DNA of 64,000 bases, from assembly GCF_003367905.1 (NCBI RefSeq), contig NZ_CP029462.1:2108001-2172000 (forward strand). The letters run 5' to 3'. Numbering within the stretch: position 1 is the stretch's first letter; every line of letters begins with the position of its first letter. This DNA comes from Megasphaera stantonii. Lineage in GTDB: Bacteria > Bacillota > Negativicutes > Veillonellales > Megasphaeraceae. The notes under the pieces are model-generated. The model did no database searches and was not told the DNA's origin. It was given only the letters and a program-made list of their open reading frames with translations. Positions 8,688-17,940 of this stretch are shown piece after piece. Made by a program: the position numbers and the translations under genes.

Positions 8688-10068
8688 TATTGACAGAATT
8701 GTCAATGTGCAAATATCGCTGAATACGACCGGCATCTCTACGGAGGGGTTCAGCACTTTATTGTGCGTCGGCCCGCATATGTATGGACTGACGCGCGTCA
8801 GCACTTACACAGACCCAAATCAAATGATTGAGGATGGTTTTTCTGCGGAAGACGCCTTGTATCATATGGTGTCCGACGCCTTCGCGCAGACGCCTTCGCC
8901 GGCGCAGGTCAAAGTCGGCCGCCAACAGGTAGACGGTTTCACCCTAAGTGTCGCTCAACTGGGCGCAGCTAGCACTTACACGCTTACCGTATCCAATGTG
9001 CTTTCGGATGGAACAATCCGAGATAAGGAATACACCTACACCAACAGTTCCGGAAGTGAATCCGATATTTTGAAAGGGATTTTACAGGCGATTACAGGCG
9101 ATAGTGATTCTGTTCTGATAGATAATGATTCACAAGCCGATGAGCCGTCGTTAACGCAGCTGCATTTGGAAGCAAAGAATCCCGGAACGGCTTTTTCTGT
9201 AAAGGTCACAAGCAATTTACAAACGGCTATGGATGACACGACAGAAAGTATCACGTTATCTATGGCCAAAATTGTGACATCTGACAGCGATTTCTACGGC
9301 GTCGCCTTGGCGTCTCGCGCTGATGAGGACATTTTGGCCATGGCTGAATGGGCCGAGGCGAATGAAAAGCTGTTCGGGACGGCGACGGCAGCTGATGGAG
9401 CTAAAAACAGCGAGGTTACAACGGACATCGGCAGTCAGCTGAAGGCGAAAAACTATTACCGGACATTCTGGTTCTATCACGCATTGGCGGCTACAGAATA
9501 TCCGGAATGCGCTATTATGGCCCGCTGCTTTGCCATTGACCCGGGCGGGGAAACATGGGCCAATAAGCAGCTTTCCAGCATTACGACGGACGGCCTGAGC
9601 GAAACGGAAGCGCTTGCCGTGCAGGGAAAAAACGGGAATACCTTCGAGGCGTTCCGGAACATCTCTATCACCCAGAATGGTAAAGTCGCCGCCGGTGAAT
9701 GGATTGACGTCATTCGCTTTCGCGACTGGCTGGCCGAGGAAATCAAAGTCAATGTTTTTAATTTACTGATTAACCGCGACAAGGTTCCGTATACCGACGC
9801 CGGCATTGCGGCCGTTGAGGCGGCTGTCCGTTCGGCGCTGACGTTGGGACAGACCCGCGGCGGCATTGCGCCGACGGAATATGACGAATCCGAGAATAAA
9901 AACCTTGGCTTTACGGTTTCAGTTCCGTTGGCTTCGACGATTTCGCCGAATCAAAAAGCCCTTCGCATTTTGAACGACGTCAAATTTACGGCACGTTTGG
10001 CCGGCGCTATTCACGTTGTCAATATTACGGGCAACCTGACCTATGAAAATCTGATTGAAGTTGCATAA
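8680..10068 (+). CDS. Contractile tail sheath protein (DUF3383)
   Basis: A 462-residue protein with the DUF3383 opening (IDRIVNVQISLNTTGISTEGF) and a C-terminus ending in ARLAGAIHVVNITGNLTYE, typical of this sheath family. It polymerises around the tube and contracts on infection, which makes the phage a myovirus. Ribosome binding site AAAGGAG lies 8 bases before ATG. Confidence 0.88.
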   Translation: MANIDRIVNVQISLNTTGISTEGFSTLLCVGPHMYGLTRVSTYTDPNQMIEDGFSAEDALYHMVSDAFAQTPSPAQVKVGRQQVDGFTLSVAQLGAASTYTLTVSNVLSDGTIRDKEYTYTNSSGSESDILKGILQAITGDSDSVLIDNDSQADEPSLTQLHLEAKNPGTAFSVKVTSNLQTAMDDTTESITLSMAKIVTSDSDFYGVALASRADEDILAMAEWAEANEKLFGTATAADGAKNSEVTTDIGSQLKAKNYYRTFWFYHALAATEYPECAIMARCFAIDPGGETWANKQLSSITTDGLSETEALAVQGKNGNTFEAFRNISITQNGKVAAGEWIDVIRFRDWLAEEIKVNVFNLLINRDKVPYTDAGIAAVEAAVRSALTLGQTRGGIAPTEYDESENKNLGFTVSVPLASTISPNQKALRILNDVKFTARLAGAIHVVNITGNLTYENLIEVA

Positions 10069-10087
10069 GGGAAGGAAGTGAGCAAAC

Positions 10088-10516
10088 ATGAGCGTATTAA
10101 CGTATGACCCAAAGAAATTGCTCGTCATTTTTGGCGGACAGCAAATTACGGGATTTTCTGAAGATGACATGATTACGATCCGCCCGCTGGGCGATGGCAT
10201 GACAATCTACGTTGGCGCCGACGGCGAAGTCGGGCGCAGCGTTGACCCGAATCACTGTTTTGAGGTGGAATTATCCTTGGCGTCGACGAGTAAGAGCAAC
10301 GATTACCTTTCGAATGCCTATAATCAGGATCGCGATAACGGCGGCGGCAAGAAGCCGCTTATGATCAAAGACTTGTCCGGCTCAACGTTGTTTTTTGCCG
10401 ACGAGGCATGGGTTCAAAATTTCCCGGAAGCCGGAAAGGGACGTCAGATTGATTCCCAGAGCTGGACACTAAATACAGGGGCCGTAACAGACCCAATTAT
10501 CGGAGGTAATGACTAA
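10088..10516 (+). CDS. Tail tube protein (DUF3277-like)
   Basis: A 142-residue protein directly after the sheath, the canonical tube position. The pattern SVLTYDPKKLLVIFGGQ ... PNHCFEVELSLASTSKSND fits DUF3277 tube proteins of Mu-like and related phages. Its stop overlaps the chaperone start by one base. Confidence 0.8.
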   Translation: MSVLTYDPKKLLVIFGGQQITGFSEDDMITIRPLGDGMTIYVGADGEVGRSVDPNHCFEVELSLASTSKSNDYLSNAYNQDRDNGGGKKPLMIKDLSGSTLFFADEAWVQNFPEAGKGRQIDSQSWTLNTGAVTDPIIGGND

Positions 10517-11067
10517 TGTATAGCGGTGGAGAAATCAAAGAGTATAAACAAGGCGAGTATACCTTCAATATCCGGCAATTTGACCCGTTTTATGCCATGA
10601 AGGTATCGGGCGATCTGCTGAAAGTGGCCGCTCCTCTGCTGGATGGTGGCTTTGATGCAATAAGAAAATCACCGGCGAACGATAAACATACGTCGGATTT
10701 TGCACTATTGGCCAACATTGCGACCGGCGGGGTTACGGCCCTTGCGCGTCAGCTGAACGGGGACGAATTGCTCCGGATAGCAAAACTGCTGCTTGACCCG
10801 GAATACGTTTACGTGAAGAAAGGAAACGGCGATTTTGTGAAATTTACGGAATCCGTTGCCAATGAGGTCTTTTCTGGTCGGCCTATCGACATGATGGTGC
10901 TGATGTGTCAGGTCGCCGCGGTGAATTACGCGGATTTTTCGAAGCTCTCCAGCATCCCGGTTGGGTTCCTCGAGATTTGGGGCGCGATCCGGTCGATGTT
11001 CCGGGACGCGTTGAACGCTATTTCGGTTCAACCCTCTTTATCTGGAGAGCGATCCGAGAAGGAATGA
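10516..11067 (+). CDS. Tail assembly chaperone, frame 1 product
   Basis: A 183-residue helical protein between tube and tape measure genes, the position of tail chaperones. A second frame (-1 relative) stays open across its last 160 bases and continues to 11219 in protein-like sequence, suggesting a programmed frameshift that makes a longer form, as known for many tail chaperone pairs. The last residues of this frame (QPSLSGERSEKE) look non-conserved. Confidence 0.7.
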   Translation: MYSGGEIKEYKQGEYTFNIRQFDPFYAMKVSGDLLKVAAPLLDGGFDAIRKSPANDKHTSDFALLANIATGGVTALARQLNGDELLRIAKLLLDPEYVYVKKGNGDFVKFTESVANEVFSGRPIDMMVLMCQVAAVNYADFSKLSSIPVGFLEIWGAIRSMFRDALNAISVQPSLSGERSEKE

Positions 11068-11219
11068 CGACATTCCGGGACGTGAAAGAAGGCCGGGTCA
11101 CACTGGCCGAACTCGTCAGTATGAATGACTATCTGACGATGGTATCCGATATTGAATACTGGAATATGACGAAGAAAATGCCCAAAGGAGGTGGACAGCC
11201 ATGGCCGCGTCGGCGGTAA
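11010..11219 (+). CDS. Tail chaperone extension in -1 frame (frameshift product)
   Basis: From about 11010 the -1 frame reads FIWRAIREGMTTFRDV, then MNDYLTMVSDIEYWNM, a well-formed helical sequence, and ends at 11219 overlapping the tape measure start. No good ribosome binding site precedes an ATG in this frame (ATG at 11064 lacks AGGAGG), so expression by frameshifting from the upstream frame is more likely than independent initiation. No classic X XXY YYZ heptamer was found by eye; the exact slip site is unknown. Confidence 0.55.
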   Translation, partial: VERYFGSTLFIWRAIREGMTTFRDVKEGRVTLAELVSMNDYLTMVSDIEYWNMTKKMPKGGGQPWPRRR

Positions 11220-12859
11220 GGGAATTACTCATCAGAATTTCATATGAGCTTAACCGGGGCAGCCAGCACCGGGCAGAAGCAGCAATCAATGGGACGAAGG
11301 CGAATATGCGGCGAATGGCCCAAAGCGCCACCTTTGCCGGGGATTCTCTGAGCCGGGCTTTCCTGCGGGCGGGCCCTGCCTCACAAATGGCCGCCCGGGC
11401 CGTGAACAACGTCAATTATGCCTTGGCCCGGCTGCGCCGGAACAGCAACGTCAATCTAAATCTAAAGGGATTTAGTCAAGGCTTGGGAACGGTCAATAAT
11501 CAGGCGTCGGCCCTGATCGGAAAATTTAACTTGCTGGCGACGGCCATCGCCGGGGCATTTGCAACCAGTGCCATCATTGATACAGCCGATGAGATGATGA
11601 ACTTGGATGGCCGCCTTCGCACATTGTACGACGACGAGCGGGAACGGGCTGCCGTTGAAAATCAGCTCTATACGATGAGCCAGAAGAACCGGCAAGGACT
11701 GAGCGATATTGGCGACTTGTATTTTAAGGTCGCCAGCTCCGTTGAGCAGTACGGCATGGGAGCCGCAGAAGCGGCCCGGCTGACGGATATTGTCTCGAAG
11801 TCTTTGACCGTCGGCGGTGCGTCGGCGGAACAGGCCAGCGCGACGATCTTGCAGTTAGGGCAGGCCCTCGGCTCCGGTCAGCTGCAAGGCGATGAATTGA
11901 GCTCATTGCGCGAAAATGCCTTCACGCTGATGCAACAGATGTCCAAATCACTAGGGGTCACAGTCGGCGATTTGAAAGAAATGGGTGCCCAGGGCGAACT
12001 TACCAGTGAGGTCGTTATAAATGCAATTCTCGCCAGCGGGGACGCCATTGATGCGCAGTTCAAGAAAATGCCTACCACTATTGGACAGGCAATGAAGAAA
12101 TCCAGTAATTTATGGCGGCGGTTTGTCTGGTACATCGAAAACCGGTCAAAGGTATTTTCGCAACTAGGCCAGCAAATCAGCGATGTCGTCGATAAGGGCG
12201 ACGCCTTGCTCACCATCATGAGCGGCCCCATAGAAGGGCGGACACCGGAGGAAACGGCAAGAAATAAAATTGAATACGAGCAGACCGTCGCCGAAAATCC
12301 GGCATTGGCGCAGGTAGCGGCCGGGCTGAATAAAATCGTTGAAGCATTGGGCATTGCTGGCCAATACATCAACGATATTTTTACGCCCGCAATCGACGCA
12401 ATAAAAGAGCATTGGGAACCAATTATGCAAGCATTTGAGCCCGGATTGCAGATGCTTAAGCAAGGCGTTGATGAGTGGAAAGAAGCCTTTGAGACGTTAA
12501 AACCTGTATTACAAGGGATTGCTACGATTTTAGGTTATGCTCTGGTGGGCGCTATAACCTCCCTATTTACTATCGGATCCAGAGTATTTCGCGACTTAGG
12601 GGATTTGATTAACACTGTGGCAAGTGCTGTTCGCACTTTATACGATTGGCTTTCCGCTGTCGTCAATAAAGTATTGGAATTTATCGGCTTGAAAGCTCAG
12701 TTCGACGCGGCAGGAAGTGCAGCAGAATCTTTCTCGCGTCAGATAATAAGCACCAATATTCATCAGGACAATCAATATAATTTGACGGATTCCTCACAAC
12801 TGGGAGACGCAGTACAGTCTGCATATGATGGTCTTCCGGGATTCATGCCGGGGTTCTGA
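11201..12859 (+). CDS. Tail tape measure protein
   Basis: A 552-residue protein with the tape-measure domain at about residues 120-300 (AVENQLYTMSQKNRQGL, then ASAEQASATILQLGQALGSG and GDELSSLRENAFTLMQQM). Hydrophobic helices occur around 420-480. Its length would give a rather short tail. Position after the chaperone pair is diagnostic. GGAGGTGG lies 6-13 bases before the ATG. Confidence 0.88.
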   Translation: MAASAVRELLIRISYELNRGSQHRAEAAINGTKANMRRMAQSATFAGDSLSRAFLRAGPASQMAARAVNNVNYALARLRRNSNVNLNLKGFSQGLGTVNNQASALIGKFNLLATAIAGAFATSAIIDTADEMMNLDGRLRTLYDDERERAAVENQLYTMSQKNRQGLSDIGDLYFKVASSVEQYGMGAAEAARLTDIVSKSLTVGGASAEQASATILQLGQALGSGQLQGDELSSLRENAFTLMQQMSKSLGVTVGDLKEMGAQGELTSEVVINAILASGDAIDAQFKKMPTTIGQAMKKSSNLWRRFVWYIENRSKVFSQLGQQISDVVDKGDALLTIMSGPIEGRTPEETARNKIEYEQTVAENPALAQVAAGLNKIVEALGIAGQYINDIFTPAIDAIKEHWEPIMQAFEPGLQMLKQGVDEWKEAFETLKPVLQGIATILGYALVGAITSLFTIGSRVFRDLGDLINTVASAVRTLYDWLSAVVNKVLEFIGLKAQFDAAGSAAESFSRQIISTNIHQDNQYNLTDSSQLGDAVQSAYDGLPGFMPGF

Positions 12860-12880
12860 TAACAGAAAGGAGGGTTGTAT

Positions 12881-13627
12881 ATGCCGAGTCTTAATAGCTT
12901 GCTGGGCGGCAGCGGCTTCGTGTCCAGCACCGCCGGAATCATGCCGAAGCCGACACAACCGGCAAAAATCGGCGACTATCTGACCGTCGACGTTGTCATG
13001 TCCCGGGAAACGAATTTCGATAGCGAAGTAACGGAATATCCCGTCGAAGACGGCTTCCCCATCGCTGACCATGTCGTCAGAAAGCCTATGCGGCTGTCTA
13101 TGGATGTCGTATTTACGCCAACGCCGGTTACTTGGGGCAATAGTTTCTTAGGCGGGCGAACGCTGAATGCCGTTACGAACATGCTGATGCAGATTTACCA
13201 GAAAGGCGAGCCGGTAACGATTACGTTAGTGGATGCTATTTATACAGACATGGTCATGACATCTGCTCCGCTTCCCCGTAATGTCGAAAATGGCTATTGC
13301 TACCGCTGCCAGCTGGAATTTACGCACGTCCGCCGCGTAGTGCAGCGGACAGAAGACGTGCCGGAAGAGTATGCTGCTAATGATGCGGCCGGAAAAGCCG
13401 GAACGACGGAAAAAGACGGCGGGGCCGCGGCCCAGACGGAAATCGGGACGGGCCTGCAAACGGTCGACGCCTCGGCCGGAAGCGCGGGCGGCGGGATTCT
13501 GGGAATCAATACGGACAATATAGATTTCGGCCAGCTCGGGGCCATGGCTACCGGATCGGAAGCGACGGCATATATGGCAGCTTATTCTGTGTATCAGTCT
13601 ATCGGGAAGGCAGGGACATTTTACTAA
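12881..13627 (+). CDS. Baseplate/distal tail protein (Dit-like)
   Basis: A 248-residue protein after the tape measure gene. Residues 20-150 resemble the Dit-like N-terminal domain of phage baseplate proteins, which connect tube to baseplate hub; the C-terminal third is Ala/Gly rich and low complexity. ATG 12881 is chosen over TTG 12875 because AAAGGAGGG ends six bases before it. Confidence 0.7.
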   Translation: MPSLNSLLGGSGFVSSTAGIMPKPTQPAKIGDYLTVDVVMSRETNFDSEVTEYPVEDGFPIADHVVRKPMRLSMDVVFTPTPVTWGNSFLGGRTLNAVTNMLMQIYQKGEPVTITLVDAIYTDMVMTSAPLPRNVENGYCYRCQLEFTHVRRVVQRTEDVPEEYAANDAAGKAGTTEKDGGAAAQTEIGTGLQTVDASAGSAGGGILGINTDNIDFGQLGAMATGSEATAYMAAYSVYQSIGKAGTFY

Positions 13628-13980
13628 TGATTACGATTTCAATGACCGACGCTAACGATTTTTATGAATCGGTTATTATCGATACAGTCCAATTCAATTT
13701 GCATTTTGCTTGGAATGATCATTCACAGTCATGGAGTATGGACGTACGCGATAGTCAAAATACGGATATCGTTCGCGGTATTGCACTTGTACCGAATTTC
13801 CCGCTCCTGCATCAATATCGCCGTCATGCCGGACTTCCTGGCGGTGAATTCGTGGCTGTCATTACGTCGCCGGTTACAGGCAACGAGAAAATCGGACGAA
13901 CCGATTTCATCACCGGCAAGGCGTCTATGGTCTATATACCGGAGGCGGAACTCAATGACATTATGGCATCGACAGTATAA
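13627..13980 (+). CDS. Baseplate plug protein
   Basis: A 117-residue beta-rich protein similar to the baseplate plug family of contractile phages (FNLHFAWNDHSQSWSMDV, then FPLLHQYRR). Such proteins close the baseplate channel. It overlaps neighbours on both sides (one base with the previous, 26 bases with the hub gene), consistent with coupled translation. Confidence 0.7.
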   Translation: MITISMTDANDFYESVIIDTVQFNLHFAWNDHSQSWSMDVRDSQNTDIVRGIALVPNFPLLHQYRRHAGLPGGEFVAVITSPVTGNEKIGRTDFITGKASMVYIPEAELNDIMASTV

Positions 13981-14857
13981 AGTCGTATTCCCGGAAATCA
14001 ATTTGGAATATGCGAATACGCTTCGCATCCAATTTGCTGTGGAAAAAGACATCACCAAAGAAACCAATAAGAGTGCCTTATCCTTGTACAATCTGTCGGA
14101 AGATTCGCGAAACCGAATAGAAGTTGCTGACCGCAAAGTCGAAATTTGGGCGGGCTACAAGGATAATACCGGTCCTGTTCGGCTATTTGTCGGCACGGTT
14201 ACACAGAGCGAGACGAAAGAAAACGATAAGGATGTGGAAACGAAGCTCACTCTGGCCGACGGCAACGTAGCGATTCGTGACACGGCCTTTTCTCTTTCCT
14301 TTGCGCCGGGCACTTCTGGGAACAGAATATTGCAGACAATCGCTAACGCAATGGGGGTGCCGCTGGTGCTGGGCGAAGGCGTGCAGTTCGGTACGTTCAT
14401 CAACGGGTATTCATTCGTCGGCACGGCACGCGAAGCATTGGACGGCATTTGCTATCATTCCGGCTGCTCGTGGAGTGTTCAAAATGACACATTACAAGTC
14501 ATTATGAACGGCGGCGTATTTACGAATCGTGGACTAGTCTTTGCATCGGATAGCGGATTAATTGGTTCTCCAGAACGAATCATCAGAGCAAGCCCTAAGC
14601 CGGATAAGGAAACACCAAAGCGTCGTCGACGGCAAAAGGCTAAAAAGGAAAAGCCGGAAAAGCAATCAGGATGGAAAATCAAGACGCTTCTGGCCCCGAC
14701 GGTCACGCCGGGAGATGCGGTTAAGGTCGAAAGCCGCATCATTACGGGCTGGTTCCGCGTCGAATCGGTCAAACATCAGGGCGACACCCACGGCGGCGAC
14801 TGGATCAGCGAAATGAATCTCATAGAAAGGCTGACGTATACCGATGAACAACAGTAA
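13955..14857 (+). CDS. Baseplate hub protein
   Basis: A 300-residue protein corresponding to phage gp27/gpP-like hubs: N-terminal YANTLRIQFAVEKDITKE, FVGTVTQSETKEND, and a basic linker KRRRRQKAKKEKPEK near residue 225. ATG 13955 is chosen because GGAGGCGG precedes it by seven bases; the upstream open frame overlaps the plug gene out of phase. It precedes the spike gene as expected for the hub. Confidence 0.75.
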   Translation: MTLWHRQYKVVFPEINLEYANTLRIQFAVEKDITKETNKSALSLYNLSEDSRNRIEVADRKVEIWAGYKDNTGPVRLFVGTVTQSETKENDKDVETKLTLADGNVAIRDTAFSLSFAPGTSGNRILQTIANAMGVPLVLGEGVQFGTFINGYSFVGTAREALDGICYHSGCSWSVQNDTLQVIMNGGVFTNRGLVFASDSGLIGSPERIIRASPKPDKETPKRRRRQKAKKEKPEKQSGWKIKTLLAPTVTPGDAVKVESRIITGWFRVESVKHQGDTHGGDWISEMNLIERLTYTDEQQ

Positions 14858-15449
14858 TCAAGGGCCGAATCAAATCAAGGAAATCGTCGAAGGATGGACA
14901 GATAACAAGCTGGCCGCCGTACATACGGCGCTTCCCGGCAAGATTGTGTCTTACAGTCCGGGAACAAACCGGGCGCAGGTGCAGCCCTTCGGAAAGTACA
15001 AGCTCGACGACGGCCGTTCCTTCGACTATCCCGTCATTCATAACGTGCCGGTACAGTTCCCCATGGGCTGCGGCGGCAGTTCCGGCGTGACCTTCCCCTT
15101 GCGGGCGGGCGACGGCTGTCTGCTCATTTTCGCCGAATCGCAGCTGGATGATTACCTGAGCGGCGGCGACAGCGACGACACACGAAAGCACGACATGAAT
15201 GACGCTATGTGTATTCCTGGGCTGTACAGCGGGGCGGCCCCGTCGAATGTGTCCCATGCGTCCGACGTCTGTCTGTTTAACGGCGGCTCGCTGGTGTTGC
15301 TGGGAAGCGGCGGCTTCTCCGGCACGTTGGCCGACGGAACGAATTTTTCGTTTTCCGGCGGCGATTTAGTCGTGAACGGCATTTCGTTGACGGGCCATAC
15401 GCACGGCGGCGTCGAATCCGGCGGCAGCAAAACGGGCCCGCCGGAGTAG
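14844..15449 (+). CDS. Membrane-puncturing spike protein (Gp138-like)
   Basis: A 201-residue protein: N-terminal OB-like region (residues 25-110, GKIVSYSPGTNRAQVQPFG), then a beta-helical glycine-rich stalk and the C-terminal tip LTGHTHGG. The HxH motif at the end is typical of phage spike tips that bind iron. It is the central needle driven through the outer membrane, which fits a Gram-negative-type host such as Negativicutes. Confidence 0.8.
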   Translation: MNNSNQGPNQIKEIVEGWTDNKLAAVHTALPGKIVSYSPGTNRAQVQPFGKYKLDDGRSFDYPVIHNVPVQFPMGCGGSSGVTFPLRAGDGCLLIFAESQLDDYLSGGDSDDTRKHDMNDAMCIPGLYSGAAPSNVSHASDVCLFNGGSLVLLGSGGFSGTLADGTNFSFSGGDLVVNGISLTGHTHGGVESGGSKTGPPE

Positions 15450-15465
15450 AAAGGGGTGGCAGATC

Positions 15466-15840
15466 ATGGCCTATGATATAGCGATGAACGTCAATACCGG
15501 CGACTTAGTCATCCAGAACGGCGACCTCGTGCTCATCGATCACGCCGAACGGGTCGCGCAGCAGATATTGATTACGCTGCGGGAATGGCTCGGGGAATGG
15601 TTTTTGGACACGCGGGACGGCGTACCTTATTTAGAGTACATACTCGTCAAAAATCCGAACGAAAACCATATCCGGCAAATCCTCATGGAGAAAATCAGCA
15701 GCGTCGAAGGGGTATCGTCCGTAAAATCGATGACGCTTGCCATGAATAACTTTTCCCGGACGTTGGCAGTAGAATATGAGGCAGAAACAATATACGGATT
15801 AGTAAAACGAAAGGAGCTGCTCGGCTATGGCCGAAACTAA
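15466..15840 (+). CDS. Baseplate wedge protein (DUF2634/gp25-like)
   Basis: A 124-residue protein with RVAQQILITLREWLGEWFLD, characteristic of the gp46/DUF2634 family, functionally equivalent to the T4 gp25 wedge component that nucleates the sheath. It overlaps the baseplate J gene by 14 bases. Confidence 0.8.
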   Translation: MAYDIAMNVNTGDLVIQNGDLVLIDHAERVAQQILITLREWLGEWFLDTRDGVPYLEYILVKNPNENHIRQILMEKISSVEGVSSVKSMTLAMNNFSRTLAVEYEAETIYGLVKRKELLGYGRN

Positions 15841-17275
15841 ATACGGACTTACCCCAGAAGGGTTTAAGCGGAAACGGCTGCCAGAGATACTCGACAGCCT
15901 GAATAAGCGTGTCGCGGACAAGTTAGGAATGGAAATCCAGACGGGCAGTAATTCTATTTTTGGCCAACTTCACGGCATATATGCCTATGAGTTGGCCGAC
16001 CTGTGGGAATTGGCCCAGAACGTCTATAACGCAATGTACCCCAACACGGCGGAAGGCGTTTCCTTGTCCAATGCGGCAGCCTTGGCCGGAATTACGCTCA
16101 TCGATGCGGAGCGAAGTTCGCTCATAGCCACTTGTTACGGCGATAATGGGACGCTTATTCCGTATGGGGCTCAAATTTCGGCCTCAGATGCCAATGCAAC
16201 GGTTTGGACTTGTGTAGATAATAATATTTACATAGACTCAGGGAAAGCGTCTTATGCGTCCATTCAGATAGCGTCTGACGTGTCTGAAGGAGCGCAGTAC
16301 ACACTGACGATCGACGGAGTGCAAAAATCTTATACGGCAAAAAGCGGCGATGATAAAGCTACGGTATTGGTCGGATTGTCATCGCAGTTTAGTTTTACAG
16401 ATAAATCCTTTACTATTGCCAACGATACCATGACGCTGGCCATGGCCGACCAGAAAAATACTTTTTCTATAGCCGCAACTGGCATATCTATTATTGAAAT
16501 CGGATCGCCAGTTCACTTCCAGTGCTCTACAGCCGGCGCTATCGATCCAGCGCTCAACACAATTACTCAAATTCTTACGACCTATGCTGGATGGCATAGT
16601 GTGGCAAATAATGTCGCAGCTACCGTCGGGAGGGATGCGGAATCCGACATCAGCCTGCGGCAGCGCTGGAGTTCTTCTTTATATGACCGGGCTTCAGCTA
16701 TGACGGATTCGATCGCCGCAGCAGTCTATTCCAATGTCGAGGGCGTCACTACCTGCCGAGTCTATGAAAATAACACAGATACAGAAGATGACGACGGGCG
16801 ACCGCCGCACTCTATAGAAGCTGTAGTGGATGGCGGATTAAATGATGCTATTGCTCAACAGATATGGAATCGAAAGGCTGGCGGAATTGACACGTGGGGA
16901 GAGGAAAGCGGTGTTGCCGTTGATTCGCAAGGGATAGCGCACACAATGCACTTTAATCGACCGGAACAGATTAAAGTTTGGATAAAAGTGGTTATCGGAG
17001 AAAATCCTGATGAAACCTTCCCGACGGCCGGCATTGATGAAATTGCACAGGCTATTTTGGACAAGGGAAATGAACAAGAAGTGGGGCAAGATGTTATTTT
17101 GCAACGCTATTTTTCAGCTATTTTTTCAGCAACAACAGGCGTTGGATATATCAGCTTAACAGCTTGTACTGGCGATGTTGCTGGATCATACACAACAAAT
17201 AATATCGAAATCAATGAGCGCCAGATTGCGGTGTTTGATGCGTCGCGAATAGAGGTGACGAAGCAAGATGAGTAG
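15827..17275 (+). CDS. Baseplate assembly protein J
   Basis: A 482-residue protein of the baseplate J family (T4 gp6-like wedge). The N-terminal GFKRKRLPEILDSLNKRVAD, and the conserved middle DAESDISLRQRWSSSL followed by VEGVTTCRVYENNTD, are typical. It overlaps the next gene by eight bases. Confidence 0.85.
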   Translation: MAETKYGLTPEGFKRKRLPEILDSLNKRVADKLGMEIQTGSNSIFGQLHGIYAYELADLWELAQNVYNAMYPNTAEGVSLSNAAALAGITLIDAERSSLIATCYGDNGTLIPYGAQISASDANATVWTCVDNNIYIDSGKASYASIQIASDVSEGAQYTLTIDGVQKSYTAKSGDDKATVLVGLSSQFSFTDKSFTIANDTMTLAMADQKNTFSIAATGISIIEIGSPVHFQCSTAGAIDPALNTITQILTTYAGWHSVANNVAATVGRDAESDISLRQRWSSSLYDRASAMTDSIAAAVYSNVEGVTTCRVYENNTDTEDDDGRPPHSIEAVVDGGLNDAIAQQIWNRKAGGIDTWGEESGVAVDSQGIAHTMHFNRPEQIKVWIKVVIGENPDETFPTAGIDEIAQAILDKGNEQEVGQDVILQRYFSAIFSATTGVGYISLTACTGDVAGSYTTNNIEINERQIAVFDASRIEVTKQDE

Positions 17276-17930
17276 AGCTGACAATATGAAAAGTCATCTC
17301 ATCGGACAGTTTCAAGATAAAGCAGTTATATATGCTTTACTTGAAGCCATTGGAGAGGAACTAGATGAGCTGGAACAGGCTTTCGATGCTCTCCGGAATG
17401 ATCGCTGGATTGATACCGGGGAAGGTGTTCAGTTGGATGGAATAGGAACTCTTGTTAATCAACCGAGACAAGTTTCGGAAGCCATTCAAATAGCCTTTTT
17501 TGGATTTCAAGGACAAGAAAATGCCTTAGGATTTGAGCAAGGCCGCTTCAGAGATAGGGGCGAAACATGGCTTCAAAGCGTTAATTTGAGCGATCCGGAA
17601 TATCGAAAAATACTTTGGTTAAAAGTTTTCAAGGATGTGGCCAGCGGTACGGCGGAGGATACGATAAATAGTATTCAGCGAATTTTTGAAGCTCCATACG
17701 TCACTTTAACGGAAATAGGAAACGCTAAAATTATGCTTGGCATCGGAAAGAAGCTGGATGTAAATGACATCGCCTTAGCTAGAGCTGTTGATCTAGTTGT
17801 TCGCGCCGGGGGAGTCGGTCTTGAACGGGCGATTATGTTTGACTACGAAAATTATTTTGGATTCATAGATCAACGCAACGCAAAAGGATTTGAACAAGGA
17901 ATCTTTGCGGATGAAATTAACTTAGGTTAG
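17268..17930 (+). CDS. Baseplate wedge/fibre connector (DUF2612)
   Basis: A 220-residue protein resembling DUF2612, the tail protein I-like group linking wedge and fibres. RNDRWIDTGEGVQLDGIG and KVFKDVASGTAEDTI match the family. It contains two related short segments, ENALGFEQGRFRDRG and NAKGFEQGIFADE. It precedes the fibre gene as usual. Confidence 0.75.
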   Translation: MSRADNMKSHLIGQFQDKAVIYALLEAIGEELDELEQAFDALRNDRWIDTGEGVQLDGIGTLVNQPRQVSEAIQIAFFGFQGQENALGFEQGRFRDRGETWLQSVNLSDPEYRKILWLKVFKDVASGTAEDTINSIQRIFEAPYVTLTEIGNAKIMLGIGKKLDVNDIALARAVDLVVRAGGVGLERAIMFDYENYFGFIDQRNAKGFEQGIFADEINLG

Positions 17931-17940
17931 GAGTGATAAT

